From Enoplolaimus lenunculus (Eukaryota > Nematoda > Enoplea > Enoplida > Thoracostomopsidae), in contig JASANG010001861.1 of NCBI GenBank assembly GCA_030248215.1, positions 186,001 to 250,000 of the forward strand: a stretch of DNA of 64,000 nt, in the 5' to 3' direction. The position numbers and the translations under genes were made by a program. The notes beneath the pieces are model-generated. The model was not told the origin of the DNA. It searched no databases and worked only from the letters and a program-made list of their open reading frames with translations. How positions within the stretch are numbered: the stretch's first letter is position 1; each line of letters opens with the position of its first letter. Positions 11,644 to 22,754 of the stretch are shown here, piece after piece.

Positions 11644-12239
11644 ATCTTCATATAGGACGATCAATCTGACCAAATCTAACATCAAATTGCCCAATTTCTC
11701 AGAAATACATGACCACAAGCATATTTGGTTGTAGTTCCAACTTATAAGCAAGTATTCTTGACATGAAATATCTAACAACGCTGAAACATAAATAACTAAG
11801 CTAATTTATAGATTTAATTTTAACCAACATTCACGTTGCAGCAAATTGTTCTAATTAATGAACCGAAGTTGATTGTTAAAATTTATTTCAGTCAATTTTA
11901 AAGAATTAAAATATCTTCTCTAAAATACTTGGCTACTGATTTTGATGACGTCAATAAACTGGCTGTTGTTTTTGCAGTGATACAACTCAGCAGTTAGTGA
12001 AATGTTGGATGAAAATAAAAGCATACAACGAAAATTTTTGTGGCAAAACTAGTAATGTTTCTGATTTCCGTATCACTAAAATTGCGTTTGGCTTCTTGCT
12101 TGCTTCGCTCACGAAGATTCTCGATATGACACAACTTGTTTTGAGACATAGAAATCCAGCAAAACTGATGACAAAATAATATTTTGCTTGCCGACTGCGT
12201 GCTTTTTCGGATAACTTAAAGCAAACTGTCCAGCGAAAA

Positions 12240-12660
12240 AATAATAATTTTTATTTCTTAAAAATTAAAGACATCAATTGAAAATTTTTTCATTAAAAAG
12301 TAACTGAATTTTTTTTCATAAAAAATAGTAATTGAAAATTTTTTTCATTAAAAAATAATTTGAAATTTTTTCATAAGACAGTAATTGAAAGTTTTTCCAT
12401 TAATAAGTTATTGAAAATATTTTCATTAAAAATACTTGAAAATTTTTACAGAAAAAACAGTAATTGAAAATTTTTTCATTAAAAAGTAATTGAAAAATTT
12501 TTTCATTAAAAAATAATTGAAAATTTTTTCATACAAGACAGTAATTGAAAATTTTGAAATTTTTTCATAAAATACCGTAATTGAAAATTTTTTCCTAAAA
12601 GACAGTGATTGAAGAAATTTTTTTATTAAAAGCAGTAATTAAAAATTTTCACGCTGTCGA
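12240..12660. repeat. AT-rich tandem repeat
   Basis: About 15 degenerate units of the form AGTAATTGAAAATTTTTTCA followed by TTAAAAA, with lengths of 26-30 bp. No coding sense is apparent. Confidence 0.8.
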
Positions 12661-14065
12661 CACATATCACATGATTAGGTCACCAGTCAGCTTTAAAAGC
12701 GCTAACTACGACCTACCGTGTCAATCCTATCCGCAATTCAGTTATTGTAAACTTTTTGAAAAGCTGAGAACGGAACTTTTTGCACTGTGAACATCTGTTT
12801 GACTGTAATAACTTTAGACTCACACAATTTACACGAAGTCAACGTCACATGACACGGTTTGAAAAAACAAATACATACTCCCACAAGTGTTGTCGTATCA
12901 GTAAAGTTTGAACGCAGCAGTTGTCATCAAAAATCAGCTATACATTTGATGTATCTTGAGTAATTGAGAGCATTCAGCACAAGATAAGTGTCCTTTAGCC
13001 TGCTAAAACATGCCGAATCCATAGCCAGAAAAGGGCCAATGTGTTCAACCCCCAAAAAAAATTTGGCCTCCCTAAAGAAGTTTTCACCTCTCTTAGGAAT
13101 CATGTGAAATCCTTGCATGCCCCTCATAAAAATATTTTCAACTCTATCGTTGAGTTGGCTGCTGAGCTGAAACAGCTTCAAATATATACGGTATGTTGTA
13201 AATGATTGTGAAATATTATCGTATCATGCAGGCAAAAGAAAGTTCCGTAATCTTCAAATTCTTAGAATCCTACACCGGTATATTGCTATTAGACTGTGTA
13301 ATTTACCGCCAGCTGGCGGTTAGGCATTGGCCAGGGTGCGACCGGATATTCGGCTCCGACAACCAGCTCAGGCAAAAATCAACATCCGACTCCCGCTCCG
13401 GTTCCGGTACTTTAACTTGCTGAATAATTTTTTTAAAAAACTTCAAATAATGTACAACATCGGTCGTATTTATGTCAACTACCATTGAACTGATTGACTT
13501 TTACATATTTTATCTGTCACACATGTAATGTAAATGTTTGCATGTGACCGTGGTGTACGATCACAATCGTTATTGGGTTACAATCACGCTGGAAAACCAG
13601 AAATAGATGACGAGTGTTATAACAATATATCTCAGAGTATTTGCATTATTCCTATGGATAAGCCATAAACTTCAGCGTAAAAATGGATCTAAACTAAGCC
13701 TAAACCTAAGCAAATGATAACAGCGTTACACAGAAATGGGCGGAGACCGGCCATGTAAAGTCTCGGTCTCGGCCAACATTTGATCATCACTGAAAAACAT
13801 CAAAATTTTCAAAGTAAATTAATTTCTAATAAGTTTTTTGTAGTTCTTTGTGGTTTTTATTTTTTTGTGAATTTGAAATTATATATATGCTTTTAATTAT
13901 TGCGTTACTATGAAAATTCACAGATTCACAACGAAATTTTATTCATCATGCATCACTTGCTTCAACAATATTAACTTTTCTTTTTTACAAGTTTACCAGC
14001 ATTTGCTTATCCTCAGACTCAAGAAACCGAGAACTGCCAAACACCTAGAATCTGAGACCGAGACT
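12661..14065. other. Intergenic stretch
   Basis: No gene was seen. About 12990-13160 resembles family E interiors. About 13330-13420 has CCGACTCCCGCTCCGGTTCC-like simple sequence. A worn family A block (CTAAGCCTAAACCTAAGC) lies near 13700. The rest is unassigned. Confidence 0.35.
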
Positions 14066-14238
14066 CAATGGCGGATCCATGGGGGGCCACCCCGGCCGTG
14101 CCCCACCCCAACAGCATCTCGACAAAAATTATATAGCAATTTTGTTACAATAGTTCGTGGTTTGTGTATGGGTCAAAAGAAAGTTTATTACCTGTGAAAT
14201 TTTGGGCCCCCCATTTTGAGATCCTGGATCCGCCACTG
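14066..14238 (+). mobile_element. Family D TIR element, complete
   Basis: The ends CAATGGCGGATCCATGG and CTGGATCCGCCACTG are inverted repeats. The interior has CAGCATCTCGACAAAAATTA and AGTTCGTGGTTTGTGTATGG, matching 39243-39418 almost base for base, and the reverse-oriented 38599-38990. It is a short non-coding transposon-like element. Confidence 0.75.
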
Positions 14239-15372
14239 CCGAGACTGCAATCCCTGATCATACCCATTTCTGTCTAATAGTACCTACAGAAAACTGGATG
14301 CCCTTTAAAAGGAACATGTGCCGGACTCAACTGAACGCAACGCTGCAGAAACATAGAATAGCGAGTAGGTTCGTTGTTAATGTGTGGACTTGAGCTGTTA
14401 AACTTTGTCACGTAAACCTTTGTGTACCTTAAGCCACGGAAAGAAGAGTTGTAAGCTACGTTCTGATATTTAAATGCAATCTAATATTAGATTTGAATCC
14501 GGATACGCCACCGGCCGGATATTCGATTATACGGCTCCGATTCCGTCGGGGTTTGGTATCCGGTGGCACCCTGGTATTGGCACAATTATACCAACAAATT
14601 TATGTAATGCTGTGTCATAATATGAAAGCACATTTTGCTATTGTCAATTGTTTTTTGTAAAATTCTTTTGTGTCTACAAAACCTTATCATTAACAAGCGA
14701 ATCGTTATTCAGCGGCGTTGAGCATACAAGTGTTTGCACGAAAATTTTGCTGCACTCCCCACTGCAAAATAGACAGATTTATTTATAGCCATAGGTGCAT
14801 GCAGGGTCCCACAGTAGTCGTTTGTATGAAAATGGCTGGAGTTTTTAAATTTTTGTATATTTGAGCTTTTTTTGCGGCAATTTAACGTCAAAAGGTAAAT
14901 AATTTGTTTAACTTTTTGACAAAAATTTTTGTCGGGTTCAAAGTATGGACCTCGTGACTGACCTTTAAAAATCAAATTTTTCAAAAATTCAAATTTGGGC
15001 GTTGAATAATCAAGGGAGGAAAAGACCCTGCACGCCGTGTGTTGCGTCATTAGAAATGCCAAATACAAGCCTACTCAAAAAATTATGTTTAGTTGGGAAA
15101 AAACCAAAACTTAAACATTTTATTTACATTTGCTTCAAAAATCAGCGAAGTTTCGATTACATACAAAATAAATACGTTTTTGGCCACATCTGAGTAATTA
15201 GAAAAGAACGAACATTAAAAGAACCACAGGTGAACTTGCTATTTAGTTTCATGCAATATTTTGTCTCCTTTCGAAAATTGAGGCTTTCAAACTATAACAC
15301 GAGTACGAAAAATCAATTGATTTGATAACAGTCTTAATTCAACCACTGGAACTGTACCTCTCGCATCTTGAA
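14239..15372. other. Intergenic stretch
   Basis: No gene was seen. A CCGGATACGCCACCGGCCGG segment lies near 14500. The 119-residue minus-strand frame at 14709-15068 has no recognisable domain, signal or partner exon, and I do not call it. Confidence 0.35.
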
Positions 15373-15528
15373 TACACCATGTCATAATTGTACGCCTCTA
15401 TAGTACATACACACTGCAACGCTGTTGAGTACAGGCCACGTTTTTCGACCAGATAATGGAAACTGTGGTTTGTACTCTACAACGTTGCCTTTAGATTATA
15501 GAGGGGTGTAAATTTTTGACATGGTGTA
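15373..15528. mobile_element. Short TIR element H
   Basis: The ends TACACCATGTCA and TGACATGGTGTA are perfect 12-bp inverted repeats. Pairing continues inward imperfectly (GTACGCCTCTATAG against TTATAGAGGGGTGTA). This size and symmetry are typical of a MITE. Only one copy was seen. Confidence 0.7.
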
Positions 15529-15721
15529 TGCAAGTTTTTAGGCGACAGTTGAAGTATTTGAAATAAGGCAGTGAGAAAATGATTTCGTGAACAAACTATT
15601 GTGGAAGATGCGGTTTTTCTCACAAAAGTCGGGGGGTGTCGGCGGGAGGTCGAAGCGTAGTCACGATTTCATTTCGACGAATGTTAATCTCATGGACAAA
15701 AGTTATTTTTGAGTTTTAATC

Positions 15722-15974
15722 CACTGTAAATTCCAATGACTTGATTAATCAACTCAAAGACAATTAGTTATTTCTGCTTTGATTTCTGAGTTAATCACAG
15801 TTAACATTAAGTCACTCTGAGTTGTTTTAATTCTGGGTTTAGTTGATTAACTAACTCAGTATGAGTTTTAATCAACTGAGACTTCTGAGTTCTGAAAGAA
15901 CTAATTCACAGCTCACACCACTGGGGCAACTTTACTTATTCGGAGTTAAAATCAACACATTGGAATTTAGACTA
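15722..15974. mobile_element. Family I element, copy 1
   Basis: It is rich in TGACTTGATTAATCAACTCA and TTAGTTATTTCTG, and ends GAGTTAAAATCAAC. The same ordered blocks appear at 32311-32568. The many short GAGTT/AACTC pairs make it self-complementary. No coding capacity. Confidence 0.6.
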
Positions 15975-18900
15975 CAGGACAGAGAGAATGCTAGTTTAAT
16001 ATCTCCATTCTTTCAGTCCGTTTGTATAAGGCATACACGCTTTTGTTTGGTTTTTCTCATCATTGTTGAAAAATTTCCATTCATGACCACAAACAACATG
16101 GGTTGAAACACATTTCTAATATTTAATATCCCCGAGAGCCTTGAGAAAGATTTGGTTCATCGCGGTGTTGTAATTACCACCGCTTTCACATTGAAATTAT
16201 GGTGTGCAAACTCGTTTTCAGAAATTATTATTTTGTCGCGTCGTTACGGAAAAACCAACAAAGCTTGCTATGTAAACAAACATCTCCAACTGAAGCGGTG
16301 CTAGCTGGTGTTATGATTTTCGCAGTGCCGCTGCTAGGGTATCCGAGCCCCATTTGCACGTGGGCGGGATGAGGTCCCCCTGTCAGGTATAAACCATGAG
16401 AGCAGCAGTTTTTATCCAATCACTGGGGAACATTGCGGGGGCGCAATATATACTGGCAAAACTCGCGAGCTAAAGTGAACGAGAAGCCAAATTAGCGTGA
16501 ATAACGCAACGATTAATTTACTCTTGTATATACAGTCTATTCCAGGCGCGCATGCAATTGGTCTAAAACGACGGGCCAATACGCGATTGCGCAATACAAA
16601 ATGAAGTGTAAGTAACGTCGCGAATGAAGCCATTGAAAAGTAAAATAAGCAAAAAGTAACGTGAGGTTTACAATTATGGTGGGATTGGTGTCATGTATAA
16701 ATATACAGCCCGTTCGATGACGTCATGCAAGCTTAATATGGATCTAATATAAAATTATAAAAAGTGAATTTTGCGCTCGCAGATAAAGGCAAAATCTTAG
16801 ATGTTTTCCAGAAAGCCCAACTACATTAAAAAATTTATAATCACGAGTGCCGGATCAGGTTAGGGTGGCGGTCCAACCAGAATTCTGGGGTGAGGGCCCC
16901 TTGCGATGATTAAAATATTTTCCATATTTTTTGTTTAAAATCTTCTTAGGGTGAGCCTTTTAGGGGTTGGTGCCACGCATATGGGGGAATGGGGGTGACT
17001 ACTCCGGCCCTGGGGATCACTACTGCACAAAAGCCCAAGAATGCAAAACTTAGCTATATATCGTAAAAGTAATGATGGCAGGGTACTTAGCAAAAACAAA
17101 CGTACGCAATTAGGCATGATATATTAACACTATTGACAGTTTTGAACTCACACGTGTAGCGGTGTTGCAAATTTAATGACATAGACGCACCGACTGAGGG
17201 GCAGAACGCGGATCACCTCGATTCAGTTTCTTTGTTATCAGGGACAGGCTTTGCCAGATTGAACATTTTTTCACAACAATTTAGCAACTTTATTTTAAAA
17301 GCCAAAGTTTTTGTCGTATTTTGGGTGCCGAGCCGACCCCCTAAAATCAAAATTGCTGGGTACGCAAGTGCTTGATGATGACAAGTGACAGTAATAACTT
17401 AAAAGGTACAACGAACGCAATTTTAGTGCAAAAGATTTAACAAAGAATGAGGCTCAGTATTCGTTGGGGACACTAGGCCTGAATGCCTCCTTGGATTCGC
17501 CATTGAAGGTATCAATCAAACAAATAGTATATTTGGAATTCGATATAGCAATGAACATCATATGAAGTATTATGTAGACTCGTATATTACTGTTCGTATG
17601 AGCTGAATTGTCCCCACGTACGAGCCCCTAAGTCTGTAATTTTATTGTTTCCAAATTACATGTCCAAATGTCACTCATGTCCTGTGTACACCCTGCTGAC
17701 AACTCGCACTCTCTCTAAACGACCTATGCTTGGTCACGTTGCCGTCCATACCCATGCTTAATTGTCAATACGTTATTTAAAAAACAACTGTTTTGTCCAG
17801 AGTCTGTCAGAAGGGACTCAACATATTTCATAGCACAAAGTTTGTCGGAAGGAACTTTGCTTTGCAATTATACAGGGTTTGTTCGAAGGAACTCGCATTG
17901 TCAGACACTGTGTCCAGACAGTGTCTACATTGTCCTTAGTCCCTTCGAAGGACCTGCTTTCAAAACCCACTATCTAGTTACACCTTCTGTGAAGTCCTTA
18001 TAGCTTAAGGACATTGTCGTTTTGGCCCGCTCTTAAAACCAGGTGTGTGGACAATTTTTTACAGTAGCGTAGACAGTATTGCGTGGATGATCCATAATTT
18101 GAGAACTGTAGAGACATTGCGCTGTTAAGCATTAAGCATGACGGTTTAAATATTACAGCCACTTTATATGATCTTTGCTCAGGAACAAACTTTTTTCAAA
18201 TGGTTCTCAATTAAGACGCGCAGGAGCAGGAAAATTTTAGAAACAGTGTGACACAACAAAACATTGGGGTGGGGCAGGGGTTTCAGCTCCCCCCCGTTCA
18301 AAAATGTTGACCCCAAAGAGAATTTTCAACCTTGCTTGTAAGTCTACAAAAACCCTTTTATGCCTCTCTTGCTAAATTGTCAAACCCTCCTAGCAACGCG
18401 AGCCGGTTACGGGCCTATCCAAAAAACAAGTCTTTTTAGTTTTTCGCTCCCCAGCAAATTTAGAGTCTTTTTTCTTGTTTTCCCGAGCCGGATTATCCGA
18501 AAAAGTCCAGACTTAAAAACATTTCGCCGATTTCAGCTTCTGTTATGCCCGCTTATCACTTCACTATAAAATTTAAATTTTCGAAAAATTCAATTTTTAA
18601 GGTTCCACTGTGTATCCTAGCGAGCAAAAAAATGTTTGTTAAAAATTAGACAAACTCCTGTATCATTAGGCGCCGCTTGACGAGTTAAATTCAAATGTAT
18701 GAACCTTTGTCAATCAAACAAATGATTAACGAGTTATAGAAGAAAAAGCGGGCACAAAACAGCTCTACCTCACGACCTATTATGAAACGTTTTTGGAACA
18801 GCAGAACCGGAACAGCCTCCACCTATACCACCATTTGATCGGATCCCACCCCTAAATGGTCCACCACCCTAACCGGTTGAAACAAATACCGACGTAGTTT

Positions 18901-21414
18901 TAAAATGCGTCTGACTCTCGCTCGTTTCACTCGCGAGATTGGAGGGAGCCCGGAGTCTCCACCCCTGTCTGCTACGCCACTGAGCAGTAGATAAATACTT
19001 AATTGCTCAGCATAACGTAGAAGGCAACACCCAATTTTTCAATACGAATAAGCGGTCGTTTTGATCATCACAATGCGTTTTCTAGCCAAACAGATGATAA
19101 ATATAGTTAAAATGTAGCAAGAGTATATATACAAACTAATCCTCTCCGACGCGAATGGTAAAATTAAAATATCGCAAAAATTAGCTAAAACACACTCAAA
19201 CACAGTAAAATTAACAGTGTTTTTAACGTTGTATAATTTCTTGAGTTTCTTCACAATCTGCACGAATAACCTGAATTTTATTTCAAACGGGGTCATAGGT
19301 TATTTGAACGATTTGTACTTACAAGTGCGACGGACTAAAAATTTTCTTGCATCTTTTTAGTATCAAGCATGATGTCCAGTTTTCCGGATTTGTGCACCTG
19401 GCAATTTTATGGTCTCCCAAAAATGCATTAAACTGTGCATAGTGTAGAAAATATTTCAATTGAACAATTCTTTTTAATTACTTTTTGTGTTATTCGGTAA
19501 TTACAATTAATACTTTATGTAAATTAAATCATAAGACATCAAATAAATATACGTTGCTCAATCCTAGCGAACTTTGCAATCATGAACGTTTATGTTTTAT
19601 TTTTTCAGCTGTGCACGCAATTTTGGCATTAAATCGCATAACTGCAAAATAGTTAACTATTGTAAAAAGTTTATACGCAACACCAAAGTCTAAAATGTTA
19701 TTTTACATCCTCCGACGCGTTACTGTAGTCAAAGTGAAAACCGGCCCGGGCCAAGGCTGGCGGACTTAAAGCGGGCCGGGCCTGAACTTGGGCCCAAACG
19801 TTGGGCCCAAAATTTTAGGCCGCGAGCTTGAATAAATCGCAGCAGTGCGTGACCTCGTTTTGTCCAATTGGCTAATGAAACCGCCCGCTAGCATGATATT
19901 GTAATAAGATTTAGATATGTAGTTTTGTCACCGCCCTCGGGCGGGGACTCTGTTTTCACTCGCGGCAATCATCAAAGAAATATGTGTTATGATACAAAAG
20001 AACGTTTTTAATAAATAATTTTATTGCAAATTCTCAACTAGAATTTTTTACTATGACGCTATAAAATGTAACACTCCTTCAGTCTGTACTAATGTTCTAC
20101 AGCAAGAATTCAAGCGAATTTCATTGTGTTGTTTTTAACGCAGTGTTACTAATCGCGCACGTTTGCTTATTTATAGGCCAGTCCTATAAACTAAGGAAGT
20201 TATCTAATTCATATCGTGATTCATGATTCAAAGTTAAAAGTTGCTTCGGTATCGGAGCTAAAATGCATTAAGCAGTTTGGACATTTTTGTATGCTAAAGA
20301 TGGTTATAAATTTTCTCCCCTCTCGGTTTGAAAACTGACCATTTGTGCGGCCTCTAGTAATCGAAGCTCGAAAGCTGCAGTCGTATTCTCGGCGTAGTAA
20401 ATAGCAAGGTGCTGTTGGGCTTAGATACCGCAGCAAAGCTGCTAATTGGCTGCACAAATGTGCTATAACAGTACATACGCTTTATTTTGGTTTGACTTAG
20501 CACTCAAATCTGTTTGCTAAATCATGTAATACAAAAAAAATATGAAAGAGAGTTGCAATTGGCTGATTCTTTTGTTGCATACCTACACTCGACAAAGGTC
20601 TTCAATGACTGCTTCCAGGTCTCAACTGGAAATGAAAAATATCAGAAATAGAGATAAACAAAATTTGCAAGAGCCGAAGCAGTAGTTGAAACAAAATTGG
20701 GTGGTTAAAGTAGCGTTTATTTGGTAATTTTAGCAAATATTCGTAAAGCTGTTTTGTTTAGTTTTGGCTTAATTTTAAGAAATCCCGACAAACAACTTCT
20801 AAAATTGTATCAAAACTTGAAGAAAGCGGCATCTAACGATATATAACATATGTATGTTTAACTATGCAAAATTTTACTATCGAAATTGCTGGAACCTCCA
20901 AGAAGTTGGTCTGAAAGACCTGATTCGAAATTCGGTTCAAATATCCGATAATGCTTTGATCTCGGTGACTATTTTTGGCATTCGGACAAAAGTAGCTTGT
21001 TTATTATTCATTTCTTTCAATTTTCAAAAACACTGCGGTCGTGGCGTAGCAAGGATTTCGAAAACTAGGGTTACGTTCTGCAAAAATTTCGTAGGAGAAT
21101 TTCTTGAGTTCCTAAATCGCAATCATTTGCACCTACACGGATATAACAAGTTATGTAGTACACTTTACTAGAAGCGAGCTTATTGGTTATTTAGAATGTT
21201 TAATCTGTATACGTTTTTGCTGCTACTTTAAGAAATTCGTTAATTACTGGCGTGAAAACACAGTGCTACTTCTATTGTTATCCAAGCTCGCTCAACGCGT
21301 GGTTGATATGCAAGCTGTTACGGAAGAATTCTAGCGGCATCTTAGTGCAGGTGGCAACATTGTAAATGGGATTCGTTGCCTTTTGCTTCCGTCTATTGGA
21401 GCTCTTGTGTATCA
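15975..21414. other. Long intergenic stretch
   Basis: No gene was seen. Notable items: a GCGAGCTAAAGTGAACGAGAA motif near 16464, short palindromes near 17905-17935 (CAGACACTGTGTCCAGACAG), a family E-like piece near 18240-18430 ending GTTACGGGCCTATCC, and a GC-rich palindromic patch at 19740-19830 (GGGCCCAAACGTTGGGCCC). The largest frame, 105 residues at 20854, lacks a domain or a partner exon. Confidence 0.35.
18790..18982. repeat. Dispersed repeat J
   Basis: The segment has CACCCTAACCGGTTGAAACA, then CTCTCGCTCGTTTCACTCGC and a terminal CCCCTGTCTGCTACGCCACT. Related sequence occurs at 46370-46480 and, with a matching right end, at 33890-33985. Probably a short TIR element. Confidence 0.5.
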
Positions 21415-21773
21415 ATAAGAGTCAGTAAACGGATAGAGTCCCTAAACCTTAATTAGTGTCCATAATTGTCAATTATCCCTAATTGTAGTGCATAATGACT
21501 CCAGCACCAAATATAGTTGTGGTCGAAACTTCAAAGCATACTTAAGTTTCGAAAGTGCGTTCCTAGTATAACCTTGCATTATCGCTCAAGTTTTGATACA
21601 AAGCAAATAAATGTTTAATTTAACGGATAGTAGCAATACCGGATATATATCAGTAACGAAGAGCGGCGGAGGGCGGGTTAAAAATAAATAACAGATCGTA
21701 ACCGAATAACAAGGGTATATCCTCTCGAGAGCCAAATAAATGTCAGTCCCCCCTCTTATTGGTGTCACTGCAG
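21415..21773 (-). mobile_element. Family B element, truncated
   Basis: It reads on the minus strand relative to 26646-27095: AGTCAGTAAACGGATAGAGT, then CCTTGCATTATCGCTCAAG, then the end GGTGTCACTGCAG. The other terminus is missing. Confidence 0.6.
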
Positions 21774-21980
21774 TACCCACTGAGTTAGAACAGCTGAAGA
21801 TACTCAGACTGTGTATTTGCAGCTTATATGTGTCTTTTAATTCATTTTGGTGCTTCAGAATGGGTCAAAGGCGTACGATGGCTATTAAAAATGTTAATAG
21901 TTAAGAGAGAATCTGCCAACCGATAAAGATTACACTTGACATTTAGATTTTACAAGCCAGAGAACAGAGATATATTTTCA

Positions 21981-22743
21981 CTAGAAAAAATGCTCAGCAC
22001 TTGAGCAAAAAGGGATATGTTTCATATTCCTATTAAAAGTATGGTAAACTAGATCAGCACATTCGCTTGATGTAACCTGGAAAGGTATTAAGAAACAATA
22101 GCGGCCAAAATCATGTTAATTATTAATTTTTCTGAAACATCTTGCGGACAGCAAATCAATTTCTAACATTGAAGTTTTTGACAGGATTTGTTAGCAATTT
22201 TCAGAAATTCCTTAGGGTCGCAGAGACATGGCTGAGGTATACCGTTCTTTGATTTTGCAAGTTAATCGATGTTGCCAGAATACGGTGCGATTTGTGAGCT
22301 TCAATAGTCGTGACTATGCAGTGAAACAGATAAACAACTCGGGTGGGAAATGCGCATTACTGTAACAGCCATTATGTTGCCACACAATGCTCTTATGAAA
22401 TTCAATTAACTATGGTAATACAAAGCCATAGGTAAACTTAATACGTTTTGTAGAGAACTTCAATATACATTCATGGATTCCAAGCAAAATCTGTCTACAT
22501 TTCAGAAATAATTTCGCTTTGCATTCAAGAAAAGCATCTGTTTCTTACAAAAAAATATTACAGAAATTTTGCTGTCCGCAATATGTTTCAGAAAAATTAA
22601 TAATTAACATGATTTTGGCCGCTATTGTTTCTTAATACCTTTCCAGGTTACATCAAGCGAATGTGCTGATCTAGTTTACCATACTTTTAATAGGAATATG
22701 AAACATATCCCTTTTTGCTCAAGTGCTGAGCATTTTTTTCTAG
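21981..22743. mobile_element. Foldback element with about 175-bp inverted arms
   Basis: The left arm 21981-22154 starts CTAGAAAAAATGCTCAGC. The right arm 22568-22743 is its near-perfect reverse complement and ends GCTGAGCATTTTTTTCTAG. Shared blocks include CGGCCAAAATCATGTTAATT. The loop between is about 410 bp and has no gene. The element directly abuts the minisatellite-bearing element that follows. Confidence 0.8.
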
Positions 22744-22754
22744 TTTCAACCGCT

